Source: Legionellaceae bacterium UBA2794
GTDB lineage: Bacteria; Pseudomonadota; Gammaproteobacteria; Legionellales; Legionellaceae
Reading direction: 5' to 3'
Assembly: GCA_002352055.1 (NCBI GenBank)
Contig: DEHS01000023.1
Location: forward strand, 12,556 to 20,630
DNA length: 8,075 nt
In this document: one piece after another, positions 1-7,302 of the stretch
Position numbering within the stretch: the stretch's first letter is position 1
Layout of the letters: the number at the start of each line of letters is the position of its first letter
Program-made: the position numbers and the translations under genes
Notes under the pieces: model-generated
Database searches by the model: none
What the model was told of the DNA's origin: nothing
What the model saw: only the letters and a program-made list of their open reading frames with translations

Positions 1-617
1 AGAATAGCCCTTATGATGCGCAACCTTTTAATGACGACATCATTGCCGTTCGTAAAGTGAACCGTGAAGAGGTTATTGCCGAAGAAACGGATAAAGATCA
101 GCCAGATATTCAATTGTCGTCTCAACCGGCGAAACCGCAATTAATTGTGGACCATGATAAAGAAGTTGTTAAAGAGACAATTGAGACGGATGCACCTGAA
201 ACAGTAATGATGTTTTTATTAGCCAAAGAAAAGAGGCAGTTTGCGGGTTATGAGTTATTACAAACCGTACTTGCAGCAGGCTTAAGATTTGGGGAAGGGC
301 ATTTATTTCATCGGCATCAGTTCTCAAATGGTCAGGGTCCCGTGTTATGTAGCCTTGCTGCGGCTACTGCAACCGGAGTTTTTGATTTACAAAACATTGG
401 TGCGTTTAGTGTGCGAGGACTTTGTTTATTTATGCATGCTTCTAAAAATCCAGGGGTTGATGCAGAGCGTTTCTCGATTATGCTGGAAACCGCACGATTA
501 TTAAGTGAAGGCCTTGATGCTCATTTGCTGGATGATAATCGTAAACCCCTTACTTCAGAGCGGATCGCACTGTACCATCAATCATTAAATATTGAACAGG
601 AAGAATTTACAATTTAG
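1..617 (+). CDS. zipA: Cell division protein ZipA, 3' part (5' end outside window)
   Basis: ZipA is an inner-membrane division protein that binds the C-terminal tail of FtsZ and anchors the Z ring. The frame is open from base 3 with no start needed in the window, so about 204 C-terminal residues are present; a GTG at 57 is internal, not the start. Residues 1-18 (NSPYDAQPF..DDIIAVRKV) resemble the stretch just after the N-terminal membrane anchor in E. coli ZipA, so the missing part is probably only the anchor and a short basic segment. Residues about 19-65 form an acidic linker, much shorter than the Pro/Gln-rich linker of E. coli. Residues about 68-198 match the FtsZ-binding domain: GYELLQTVLAAGLRFGEG, LFHRH, GPVLCSLAA, GTFD-like GVFD, and LLDDNRKPLT near the end. 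It ends in TAG and is followed by a terminator, so it looks like the last gene of its own unit. Recognised from memory of the family; confident. Confidence 0.9.
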   Translation, partial: NSPYDAQPFNDDIIAVRKVNREEVIAEETDKDQPDIQLSSQPAKPQLIVDHDKEVVKETIETDAPETVMMFLLAKEKRQFAGYELLQTVLAAGLRFGEGHLFHRHQFSNGQGPVLCSLAAATATGVFDLQNIGAFSVRGLCLFMHASKNPGVDAERFSIMLETARLLSEGLDAHLLDDNRKPLTSERIALYHQSLNIEQEEFTI

Positions 618-638
618 TGACCTGGCTAATTGTACCTG

Positions 639-685
639 ATAGAGCCTGGGAATAATCTTCCCCAGGCTCTATTTAATAATTTGTT
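639..685 (+). terminator. Probable Rho-independent terminator after zipA
   Basis: AGAGCCTGGG (641-650) is the exact reverse complement of CCCAGGCTCT (661-670), and A639/T640 with A671/T672 extend the stem to 12 bp. The 10-base loop can close further by two A-T pairs if C660 is bulged. The stem is followed by an interrupted T-rich stretch (ATTTAATAATTTGTTTTG), not a pure T run, so efficiency is uncertain. It starts 21 bases after the zipA stop and lies before murF, which fits a transcription boundary. Confidence 0.8.
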
Positions 686-764
686 TTGTTTAATAAGCAT
701 CTGTAAGAAAACGCATCAGAAAAAACACAAAAATAATATCTTATCGCTCCTTGAACGATTCATC

Positions 765-794
765 TTGAACTATAAGCGGGAGTGTTAGTACACT
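765..794 (+). promoter_or_regulatory. Possible sigma-70-type promoter for murF
   Basis: TTGAAC at 765-770 and TACACT at 789-794 are separated by 18 bases and each match four of six bases of the usual -35 and -10 boxes. Transcription would start near 801, leaving a leader of about 20 bases before the murF ATG at 820. The placement between the zipA terminator and murF supports a promoter somewhere here, but the boxes are weak. TATATT at 808-813 is another possible -10, with no good -35 partner. Confidence 0.35.
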
Positions 795-819
795 AGACTT
801 TTAGGACTATATTAATACT

Positions 820-2145
820 ATGAATCTACATACTATAGCAGCACTTCTAGCGCAATCATGCGCTCTTGACACTGAAATTACAGGCGTATGTACCGACAGT
901 CGCAAGGTTAAGCCCGGAAATTTATTTATCGCGCTGCAAGGCGAGTTTTTCGATGGCCATGCATTTATTAAAGAGGTTCAGGACAAGGGCGCAATAGCAG
1001 CTGTGGTAAACCGCGCAATTGAGGGAATAGATATTCCTCAGTTTGTAGTGCCCGATCCGTTAATGGCTTTAGCAAAATTAGCTGCTGCTCATCGGCAAAA
1101 TATGCATTGCCCTGTTATTGCATTAACTGGATCAAACGGTAAAACCACTGTTAAAGAGATGATTGCCGCTATCTTACCAAAGCCATCTATAGCAACCAAA
1201 GGCAATCTCAATAATCATATAGGTGCCCCACTTAGCGTTCTAGAATTGGAACCCCAACATCGTTATGCTGTTTTTGAATTAGGAGCAAATCATATCGGTG
1301 AAATTGCGCATACGGTTGCAATTGTTCGCCCCGACGTCAGTTTGATTAATAATATCGGTCCAGCACATGTCGAAGGTTTTGGATCAATCGATGGGGTGGC
1401 TCGAGCCAAAGGAGAAATTTACCAGGGATTAAGTCCAGATGGAATTGCAGTCATCAATGATGATGATGCCTATTCTCATTTCTGGGATGAGCTGGTAGCT
1501 GATAAAAAAACCTTACGTTTTTCTGCCAATCATCCGGCAGATGTCTATGCTCAGGATATCCGTCTGGATACTCATGGTCGTGCTCATTTCTGTCTGGTTT
1601 TACCTAATGGGATATCAGATATCGAATTACAGGTACCCGGGGTACATAATGTGCGTAATGCATTGGCCGCCGCAGCCTGTTGTTACGCGATAGGAATCTC
1701 ATCCAGCGATATTAAAAACGGTTTAAGTCAATTTGATGGTGTTGCGGGAAGAATGACGGTTTTAAGTGGCAAAAATAAATCCGTAATTATCGATGATACC
1801 TATAATGCTAATTTACGCTCTGTACTCACCGCTTTGGACGTTTTATCGACGCGTCCCGGCAAAAAAATATTTGTCTTTGGAGATATGGGTGAATTAGGGG
1901 AATGGGCCACTCAACACCACCAAGAAGTTGGATTAGCAGCGAGACGACTAGGAATTGATGCACTGTTCAGCTGTGGTAGTTTGAGTCAGCTGGCTTCAGA
2001 GGCATTTGGTGGTGGCCAGCATTTTATAAGTCAGGATGAATTGGTTTTAAATTTAGTCAATGAGTTGTCTTCTGATACTACGGTACTGGTAAAAGGATCA
2101 CGTTCCAGCGCTATGGAAAAAATTGTGCATAAACTGCTTAATTGA
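820..2145 (+). CDS. murF: UDP-N-acetylmuramoyl-tripeptide--D-alanyl-D-alanine ligase
   Basis: MurF is the cytoplasmic ATP-dependent ligase that adds D-Ala-D-Ala to UDP-MurNAc-tripeptide, the last soluble step of peptidoglycan precursor synthesis. The 441-residue product has the normal family length. The N-terminal substrate domain carries TDSRKVKPGNLFIALQGE (25-42). The central ATPase domain has the P-loop GSNGKTT (104-110), ELGANHIGEI (157-166, with the Mg-binding Glu), NNIGPAHVEGFGS (177-189) and AKGEI (196-200), whose Lys197 is the expected carbamylated lysine of Mur ligases. GVHNVRNALAA (274-284) precedes the C-terminal domain with DDTYNAN (325-331) and VKGSRSSAMEKIV (424-436). ATG 820 fits the family N-terminus; the only Shine-Dalgarno candidate, AGGA at 803-806, is 13 bases away and so rather far. 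It is the first gene after the zipA terminator and is separated from mraY by 104 bases. No key residue is missing. Confidence 0.97.
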   Translation: MNLHTIAALLAQSCALDTEITGVCTDSRKVKPGNLFIALQGEFFDGHAFIKEVQDKGAIAAVVNRAIEGIDIPQFVVPDPLMALAKLAAAHRQNMHCPVIALTGSNGKTTVKEMIAAILPKPSIATKGNLNNHIGAPLSVLELEPQHRYAVFELGANHIGEIAHTVAIVRPDVSLINNIGPAHVEGFGSIDGVARAKGEIYQGLSPDGIAVINDDDAYSHFWDELVADKKTLRFSANHPADVYAQDIRLDTHGRAHFCLVLPNGISDIELQVPGVHNVRNALAAAACCYAIGISSSDIKNGLSQFDGVAGRMTVLSGKNKSVIIDDTYNANLRSVLTALDVLSTRPGKKIFVFGDMGELGEWATQHHQEVGLAARRLGIDALFSCGSLSQLASEAFGGGQHFISQDELVLNLVNELSSDTTVLVKGSRSSAMEKIVHKLLN

Positions 2146-2249
2146 ATTAGGATGAGTGTGATATGCTTGGCCGCTTTTTGCCCCATTAGGCGCTGTGCGT
2201 GATTAATAATTAGAATTGATAACGGCTACAATTAACAAGAGGAACGATT

Positions 2250-3335
2250 ATGCTCTATTGGCTAACGCAATTGTTTCAAGGACAATATCATGCGTTAAGA
2301 GTTTTTCAATACCTAACTTTTAGGTCAATTCTTGCCTCATTGACCGCCTTAATGGTCGGATTATTATGCGGCCCATTAATGATCAGATGGTTACGTGGAT
2401 TACAAATCGGTCAGATGGTTAGAAATGATGGCCCCCAATCCCATTTATCAAAAGCAGGTACCCCCACGATGGGTGGCGTTTTGATTTTATTGGCGGTTAC
2501 TGTCAGTTGTCTGCTCTGGTGTGACCTGCGTCAGTCTAATCTCTGGGTTGTTCTGTTGGTTACATTAGCCAATGGCCTCGTAGGGTGGGTAGACGATTAT
2601 CGTAAACTTGTCCTTAAAAATAGTAAGGGTTTGCCCGGTCGCTGGAAATATTTTTGGCAATCAGCCATTGCACTCGTTGCCGTTATTTATTTATACATGA
2701 ATGCAAGTTTACCGGTTCATACGCAGTTAACTATTCCTTTCTTTAAGACTATAACCTGGGATTTAGGTCTTTTATTTCCTGTTTTGGCTTATTTTGTTAT
2801 TGTGGGCAGCAGTAATGCAGTTAATTTAACCGATGGCCTGGATGGTTTGGCCATTATGCCTATCGTGATGGTCGCCGGCGCTTTGGGGATTTTTGCCTAT
2901 GCCTCAAGCAATGTGGTTCATTCTTATTATTTAGGTATACCTTTTGTACCCAATAGTGGGGAGCTTACTATTTTCTGTTCCTCAATTGTAGGCGCAGGGT
3001 TGGGTTTTCTCTGGTACAACAGCTATCCTGCGCAAGTGTTCATGGGGGATGTGGGCTCGTTAGCATTAGGCGCGGCTCTTGGAATTGTCGCTGTAGTCAT
3101 AAGACAGGAACTTGTGTTATTAATAATGGGTGGGTTATTTGTTATCGAAACAATATCCGTAATTTTGCAAGTGGGCTATTTTAAATTAACTCATGGCAAG
3201 CGGTTGTTTCGCATGGCTCCATTACATCATCATTTTGAATTAAAGGGCTGGTCGGAACCTAAAGTAATTGTCAGGTTTTGGATTATTACTGTTGTATTTG
3301 TGTTATGCGGTTTGGCTACTTTAAAACTTCGATAG
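2250..3335 (+). CDS. mraY: Phospho-N-acetylmuramoyl-pentapeptide-transferase (lipid I synthase)
   Basis: MraY is the polytopic inner-membrane enzyme that transfers phospho-MurNAc-pentapeptide from UDP to undecaprenyl phosphate, giving lipid I. The 361-residue product is the usual length (E. coli 360). About ten hydrophobic segments can be seen, for example near residues 22-45, 73-92, 97-114, 133-150, 172-190, 198-220, 238-258, 262-282, 286-308 and 338-358. Family signatures are KAGTPTMGG (68-76), DDYRK with Asp115/Asp116, NAVNLTDGLDGLA (189-201), FMGDVGSLALG with Asp267, and APLHHHFE (323-330) with the conserved three histidines. The catalytic aspartates fall at the same numbers as in E. coli. 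The ATG at 2250 has a good Shine-Dalgarno, AAGAGG at 2237-2242, seven bases upstream. murD follows after 13 bases, so the two are probably co-transcribed. Confidence 0.98.
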   Translation: MLYWLTQLFQGQYHALRVFQYLTFRSILASLTALMVGLLCGPLMIRWLRGLQIGQMVRNDGPQSHLSKAGTPTMGGVLILLAVTVSCLLWCDLRQSNLWVVLLVTLANGLVGWVDDYRKLVLKNSKGLPGRWKYFWQSAIALVAVIYLYMNASLPVHTQLTIPFFKTITWDLGLLFPVLAYFVIVGSSNAVNLTDGLDGLAIMPIVMVAGALGIFAYASSNVVHSYYLGIPFVPNSGELTIFCSSIVGAGLGFLWYNSYPAQVFMGDVGSLALGAALGIVAVVIRQELVLLIMGGLFVIETISVILQVGYFKLTHGKRLFRMAPLHHHFELKGWSEPKVIVRFWIITVVFVLCGLATLKLR

Positions 3336-3348
3336 GCTAGGTGCATTC

Positions 3349-4692
3349 ATGAAACAATCGTTATACCTGGTTGCAGGTTTAGGTAAGACAGGGCTCTCCA
3401 TAGCGCGTTATTTACAAAGAAGAGGTCATGAGTTTCGTGTATTTGATACACGAAAAGAGGCTCCTAATCTTGCGGAGTTTCGTCAAGAATTTCCTCACGT
3501 AGTTTTATATCTGGAACATTTCCCAGAAACAGCGTTTAGCGAAATAACAGATATTATTACCAGTCCTGGTTTGCCATTGGATACTCCTTTTATAAAACAG
3601 GCAATGCAGGAAGGGATCGCGGTTTACGGAGATATTGAATGTTTGGCACGCGAGATTAAAGCGCCTGTAGTTGCTATTACTGGAACCAATGGCAAATCGA
3701 CTGTTACCACTTTAGTTGGTGAAATGGCACAGGCGGCTGGATTTAAAGTGGCGGTGGCCGGTAATATCGGAAATCCGGTTCTGGATATATTAGACGATGG
3801 TCAAAATTATGACTTGTGGGTTTTGGAGCTCTCTAGCTTTCAGCTGGATTTAACTTTTTCTTTGGCACCAACGGTTGCAACAATTTTAAATATAAGCCCT
3901 GATCATCTTGACCGACATCATACTCTCGATGCGTATGTTCAGGCGAAACAGCGTATTTATAGCCATGCTCAAGTCGCTTTATATAATCGGGATGATGAGT
4001 ACACGTCACCCGCCAAAGAATATGATATTGGTTTAAAAAGCATCTCTTTTGGTAATAACGCACCCACCCCAGATAGCTGGGGTCTGATTGCACATGATGG
4101 TGAGTTTGCACTTGCTAAAGGTTCTGAGAGTATAATTCCCGTAACGTCTTTGAAAATTAAAGGAGTGCATAATTGGATGAATGCACTGGCAGCGTGTGCT
4201 TTGGCTGAAACTGTCGGTATCCCATTGCAGCACATTATCTCAGTATTAGAAACGTTCACTGGATTATCACATCGATGTCAATGGGTACGTTCTTTAGATC
4301 ATGTTGACTGGATTAATGATTCCAAAGGAACAAATATTGGTGCAACAATCTCCGCCATTAATGGAATAGGAGGCTCTATGCAAGGAAAAATTATTCTTAT
4401 CGCTGGTGGTCAGGGAAAAGGAGCTGATTTTAATGATTTGATCCCCCCCGTTGCTGAATTTGTTCGCTCAATTGTTTTGATAGGAGAAGATGCGGGTAAA
4501 CTTGAAACTGTTTTGGGCCCAATTGTGCCAACCATCAGCGCTTCTTCTCTTGATAATGCAGTTGTATTGGCAAGGGCACAAGCGAAGCCTGGCGATGTGG
4601 TGCTCCTTTCTCCCGCTTGCGCTAGTCTGGATATGTTTCGAGATTTCAATCATAGGGGTGATGCATTTACCTCTGCTGTTAATGGATTATAG
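3349..4692 (+). CDS. murD: UDP-N-acetylmuramoyl-L-alanine--D-glutamate ligase
   Basis: MurD is the cytoplasmic ATP-dependent ligase that adds D-glutamate to UDP-MurNAc-L-Ala. The 447-residue product is slightly longer than E. coli MurD (438). The N-terminal UDP-binding Rossmann domain starts with LVAGLGKTGLSIARYL (7-22) and includes ITSPGLP (70-76). The ATPase domain has the P-loop GTNGKST (112-118), GNIGNP (138-143), ELSSFQL (160-166), NISPDHLDRH (181-190) and AYVQAKQRI (195-203), where Lys200 corresponds to the carbamylated Lys198 of E. coli. HNWMNALAA (274-282) takes the place of the more common HNVLNALAA. The C-terminal domain carries LSHRCQWV (306-313), NDSKGTN (323-329), GGQGKGADF (353-361) and LLSPACASLDMFRDF (419-433). 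ATG 3349 has a modest Shine-Dalgarno, TAGG at 3338-3341, seven bases upstream. A perfect hairpin lies near its 5' end (3433-3455). Confidence 0.97.
   Translation: MKQSLYLVAGLGKTGLSIARYLQRRGHEFRVFDTRKEAPNLAEFRQEFPHVVLYLEHFPETAFSEITDIITSPGLPLDTPFIKQAMQEGIAVYGDIECLAREIKAPVVAITGTNGKSTVTTLVGEMAQAAGFKVAVAGNIGNPVLDILDDGQNYDLWVLELSSFQLDLTFSLAPTVATILNISPDHLDRHHTLDAYVQAKQRIYSHAQVALYNRDDEYTSPAKEYDIGLKSISFGNNAPTPDSWGLIAHDGEFALAKGSESIIPVTSLKIKGVHNWMNALAACALAETVGIPLQHIISVLETFTGLSHRCQWVRSLDHVDWINDSKGTNIGATISAINGIGGSMQGKIILIAGGQGKGADFNDLIPPVAEFVRSIVLIGEDAGKLETVLGPIVPTISASSLDNAVVLARAQAKPGDVVLLSPACASLDMFRDFNHRGDAFTSAVNGL
3433..3455 (+). repeat. Perfect 10-bp inverted repeat inside murD
   Basis: The arm TTTCGTGTAT (3433-3442) is the exact reverse complement of ATACACGAAA (3446-3455), with only TTG between them. 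It begins 84 bases into murD and encodes the residues FRVFDTRK region (about 29-36). The short loop and perfect stem would allow an mRNA hairpin, or a palindromic protein site on DNA. Function is unknown, and there is no T run after it that would make it a terminator. Confidence 0.6.
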
Positions 4693-4697
4693 TCAGT

Positions 4698-5873
4698 ATG
4701 CGACCCAGACATTTAAATCAAAGAGGTAAACCTGTCAGTAAGCCCATTTCTCTTTATGATAAATGGTTAATTGGTGCTGTGTTTGGTTTGTTGATTATCG
4801 GGTTGATGATGGTTGCTTCGAGTTCAGTAATGATTTCAACGAAATACTTTCATCAACCGTTCCATTTTCTGATTAGGCAAGCCTGTTATTTATTTGCAGG
4901 ATTAATGGTTGCATTAATCATTATTCGCACGGACAGCAGTTTTTGGGAAAAAATTAGCATGCCTATGCTAATTATCTGTCTGATTATGCTTTTAATAGTA
5001 TTGGTCCCAGGCATTGGCCGCTCGGTTAATGGCAGCAGAAGATGGTTGGCTTTTGGCCCTATTGGTATTCAGGTATCAGAAATGGCTAAATTGACTATGA
5101 TTTTTTATTTGGCTGGTTATCTAGTTCGTCAGCAAAAAGCGGTAACCGAAAGTATTATTGGTTTTATTAAACCAATGATGATTTTGGGTTTGGTATCGGT
5201 TTTATTGCTTATGGAGCCGGATTTTGGAGCTACGGTAGTTATTTCCGGTACCGTTATGGCTATGCTTTTTCTGGCGGGAGTAAAGTTACGGTATTATATT
5301 GGTTTGCTGCTGGTGGTAATCGTAGCATTGGCGTTGCTGGCCATTTCTTCACCCTATCGTGTGGCTCGCCTAACTGCTTTTCTTGACCCGTGGGCTGACC
5401 AATATAACAGTGGGTATCAGCTGACCCAATCGCTTATTGCTTTTGGCAGAGGAGGGTGGTTTGGATCGGGATTAGGTGAGAGCATTCAAAAACTATTATA
5501 TCTCCCTGAAGCTCATACCGATTTTTTATTTGCTGTCTTGGCTGAGGAGCTCGGTTTATTCGGCATTTTAGTTGTAATGACATTGTATAGTATACTTGTA
5601 ATTAGAGGGCTGACGATCGCCTACACTGCTCATACTCAAGAGCGTTTGTTTGCTTCATTTACAGCATATGGTTTGACTTTTTGGCTGGCACTACAAGCTG
5701 CAATTAATATGGGTGTTAATGCAGGTTTATTGCCAACCAAAGGATTGACTCTGCCACTTCTTAGTTATGGAGGTGCCAGTATGGTTATTAATTGTGTGGT
5801 TATCGCATTGTTGTTGCGAATTGATCATGAAAATCGTTGGCAATCTCTCGGATTGAGAACGCTTGCGGCATAA
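4698..5873 (+). CDS. ftsW: Septal peptidoglycan glycosyltransferase FtsW (SEDS family)
   Basis: FtsW is an integral membrane protein of the SEDS family that polymerises lipid II at the septum together with the transpeptidase FtsI (PBP3). The 391-residue product has about ten hydrophobic segments after a basic cytoplasmic N-terminus of some 22 residues. SEDS signatures are VPGIGRSVNGSRRWL (103-117), MEPDFGA (172-178), PWADQYNSGYQLTQSLIAFG (231-250), GRGGWFGSGLGES (250-262), LPEAHTDFLFAVLAEELG (269-286) with Asp275 as the expected catalytic aspartate, and LPTKGLTLPLLSYGGASM (345-362). FtsW is preferred over RodA because of the location between murD and murC and the N-terminal extension. ATG 4698 lies 5 bases after the murD stop with no Shine-Dalgarno in front, so translation is probably coupled to murD. 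In most relatives murG follows; here murC does. Confidence 0.95.
   Translation: MRPRHLNQRGKPVSKPISLYDKWLIGAVFGLLIIGLMMVASSSVMISTKYFHQPFHFLIRQACYLFAGLMVALIIIRTDSSFWEKISMPMLIICLIMLLIVLVPGIGRSVNGSRRWLAFGPIGIQVSEMAKLTMIFYLAGYLVRQQKAVTESIIGFIKPMMILGLVSVLLLMEPDFGATVVISGTVMAMLFLAGVKLRYYIGLLLVVIVALALLAISSPYRVARLTAFLDPWADQYNSGYQLTQSLIAFGRGGWFGSGLGESIQKLLYLPEAHTDFLFAVLAEELGLFGILVVMTLYSILVIRGLTIAYTAHTQERLFASFTAYGLTFWLALQAAINMGVNAGLLPTKGLTLPLLSYGGASMVINCVVIALLLRIDHENRWQSLGLRTLAA
4952..4973 (+). repeat. Perfect 9-bp inverted repeat inside ftsW
   Basis: AATTAGCAT (4952-4960) is the exact reverse complement of ATGCTAATT (4965-4973), with the loop GCCT. It encodes part of the hydrophobic stretch around SMPMLII (residues 87-93). 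In AT-rich coding sequence a single repeat of this size may arise by chance; no function can be assigned. Confidence 0.4.
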
Positions 5874-5877
5874 GGGG
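5872..5877 (+). promoter_or_regulatory. Ribosome binding site that fixes the murC GTG start
   Basis: AAGGGG overlaps the last two bases of the ftsW TAA stop and lies seven bases before GTG 5885. It is the best Shine-Dalgarno in this junction and supports GTG 5885 over the upstream in-frame ATG 5837 inside ftsW or the downstream ATG 5918. Confidence 0.75.
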
Positions 5878-5884
5878 AAAGTGT

Positions 5885-7294
5885 GTGAATAACTTAGGAC
5901 AATTTTTATCTCCAAGGATGGGGCACGTTGAACAAATCCACTTTGTTGGTATTGGTGGGGTTGGCATGTGCGGCATTGCTGAAATGCTGCATAATGAGGG
6001 CTATCGCATTACTGGTTCCGATTTAGGAGAGGGGGCAACTGTACAACGCCTGAAGTCGTTAGGTATTCAGGTATTTATGGGGCACCGCGTTGAGAATATC
6101 CAAGGCGCCGATGTAGTGGTTCGTTCCTCAGCAGTGGATATGAATAATCCTGAAATCGCCGCAGCGCGTGAATTAATGATTCCAGTGATTCCTCGAGCTG
6201 CGATGTTAGCTGAGCTGATGAGATTCAGACATGGTATTGCGATTGCAGGAACACATGGCAAAACAACGACAACAAGTCTGGTGAGTAGCGTTTTGGCCGA
6301 AGGCGGTCTTGATCCAAGTTATGTAATTGGTGGAAAGTTAAATAGCAGTGGTACCAATGCACAGTTAGGAAAATCTGCCTATTTTGTAGTTGAAGCCGAT
6401 GAAAGTGACGCCTCTTTTTTATTTTTAAAACCGATGATGGCTGTTGTTACCAACATCGATGCGGATCATATGGAAACATATGATGGAAATTTTGATAAAT
6501 TACGCACTACATTTCTTGAATTTTTACATCATCTGCCTTTTTATGGCTTGGCCGTGGTATGTATTGAGGATGAAGAGATTCGTAAAATACTCCCTGCAAT
6601 TCAACGCCCGACTTTGACCTATGGTTTTCGCGAGGATGCTCATTATCGTGCAATAAACTGGACCCAAAGTGGGATGCTCAGTGAATTTACCGTGGTGAGA
6701 CCGTCTCCCCATTTAGCGATTACTATCCAGTTTCAATATCCTGGACGACATAATGTCCTCAATGCATTAGCATCTATTGCCATTGCAACAGAGCTTGGTG
6801 TAGATAATGATTCAATTATTCGTGGATTAAAGAAATTTCAGGGGGTTGGACGACGCTTTCAAATGTTGGGTGAGCGACAATTTGAAAAAGGTTCTGCTTT
6901 GGTGGTTGATGATTATGGTCATCACCCACAGGAAATTCTCTCCACAATTGACGCGTTTAGAAAAGTCTGGCCAGAGAAACGTCTTGTTCATGTATTTCAG
7001 CCACATCGGTATACCAGAACCCAATCGTTACATAATCAGTTTGTTGATGTGTTAAGCCTTTCCGATGAATTGTTGTTGTTTGATATATATTCAGCGGGTG
7101 AGACTGCTATTCCTGGTATTAGCAGTGAAGAGCTGGCCAAAAAAATCAGGACTAATGAGAAACGTGTCACTATGGTTAATGAAGACTCATTGATGACCAA
7201 GCTAGATGAGTATATTAAAGATGGTGATGTCATTTTAATGCAAGGAGCAGGAAGTATTGGCCAAATGGCAGTAAATCTGATGAAAAAAATGTGA
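5885..7294 (+). CDS. murC: UDP-N-acetylmuramate--L-alanine ligase
   Basis: MurC is the cytoplasmic ATP-dependent ligase that adds L-alanine, the first peptide residue, to UDP-MurNAc. The frame is open further upstream (an ATG at 5837 lies within ftsW), but GTG 5885 is chosen because AAGGGG is well spaced in front of it, it avoids a 37-base overlap, and the 469-residue product aligns with the usual MurC N-terminus; ATG 5918 would remove only 11 residues and lacks a spaced ribosome site. Motifs counted from GTG: IHFVGIGGVGMCGIAE (18-33), the P-loop GTHGKTTTTS (122-131), VEADESDASF (169-178), NIDADHMETY (190-199), GRHNVLNALA (287-296), GVGRRFQ (320-326), VDDYGHHP (341-348), FQPHRYTRT (371-379) and QGAGSIG (453-459). 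The THGKTT form of the P-loop and the DDYGHHP motif separate MurC from the other Mur ligases. It follows ftsW by 11 bases and precedes murB by 8. All key motifs are present. Confidence 0.97.
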   Translation: MNNLGQFLSPRMGHVEQIHFVGIGGVGMCGIAEMLHNEGYRITGSDLGEGATVQRLKSLGIQVFMGHRVENIQGADVVVRSSAVDMNNPEIAAARELMIPVIPRAAMLAELMRFRHGIAIAGTHGKTTTTSLVSSVLAEGGLDPSYVIGGKLNSSGTNAQLGKSAYFVVEADESDASFLFLKPMMAVVTNIDADHMETYDGNFDKLRTTFLEFLHHLPFYGLAVVCIEDEEIRKILPAIQRPTLTYGFREDAHYRAINWTQSGMLSEFTVVRPSPHLAITIQFQYPGRHNVLNALASIAIATELGVDNDSIIRGLKKFQGVGRRFQMLGERQFEKGSALVVDDYGHHPQEILSTIDAFRKVWPEKRLVHVFQPHRYTRTQSLHNQFVDVLSLSDELLLFDIYSAGETAIPGISSEELAKKIRTNEKRVTMVNEDSLMTKLDEYIKDGDVILMQGAGSIGQMAVNLMKKM

Positions 7295-7302
7295 GAGTGA
7301 CC

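Noticed and set aside
289..504. Open frame inside zipA on the + strand
   Set aside because: It lies fully within the recognised zipA domain in another frame and resembles no known protein.
673..819. Possible small RNA or tRNA between zipA and murF
   Set aside because: The spacer is AT-rich and shows no cloverleaf, no second terminator and no conserved RNA shape that I can recognise.
1611..1623. Tandem GATATC in murF
   Set aside because: Two six-base copies one base apart within coding sequence; too short to mean anything alone.
1633..1645. GTACC / GGTAC near-palindrome in murF
   Set aside because: It is a 5-bp stem in the codons for the conserved VPGVHN motif and is explained by coding.
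4066..4083. 7-bp inverted repeat ACCCCAG / CTGGGGT in murD
   Set aside because: Stems of this length are expected a few times per 8 kb by chance, and no T run follows.
3833..4653. Several minus-strand open frames across murD
   Set aside because: They are antisense to conserved MurD motifs, have no family features, and are expected by chance.
4490..4729. Frame-shifted + strand open frame across the murD-ftsW junction
   Set aside because: It overlaps conserved MurD C-terminal motifs in the correct frame and has no recognisable domain.
5837..5884. Upstream ATG start for murC within ftsW
   Set aside because: It would add 16 residues unlike MurC, overlap ftsW by 37 bases, and ignore the well-placed AAGGGG before GTG 5885.
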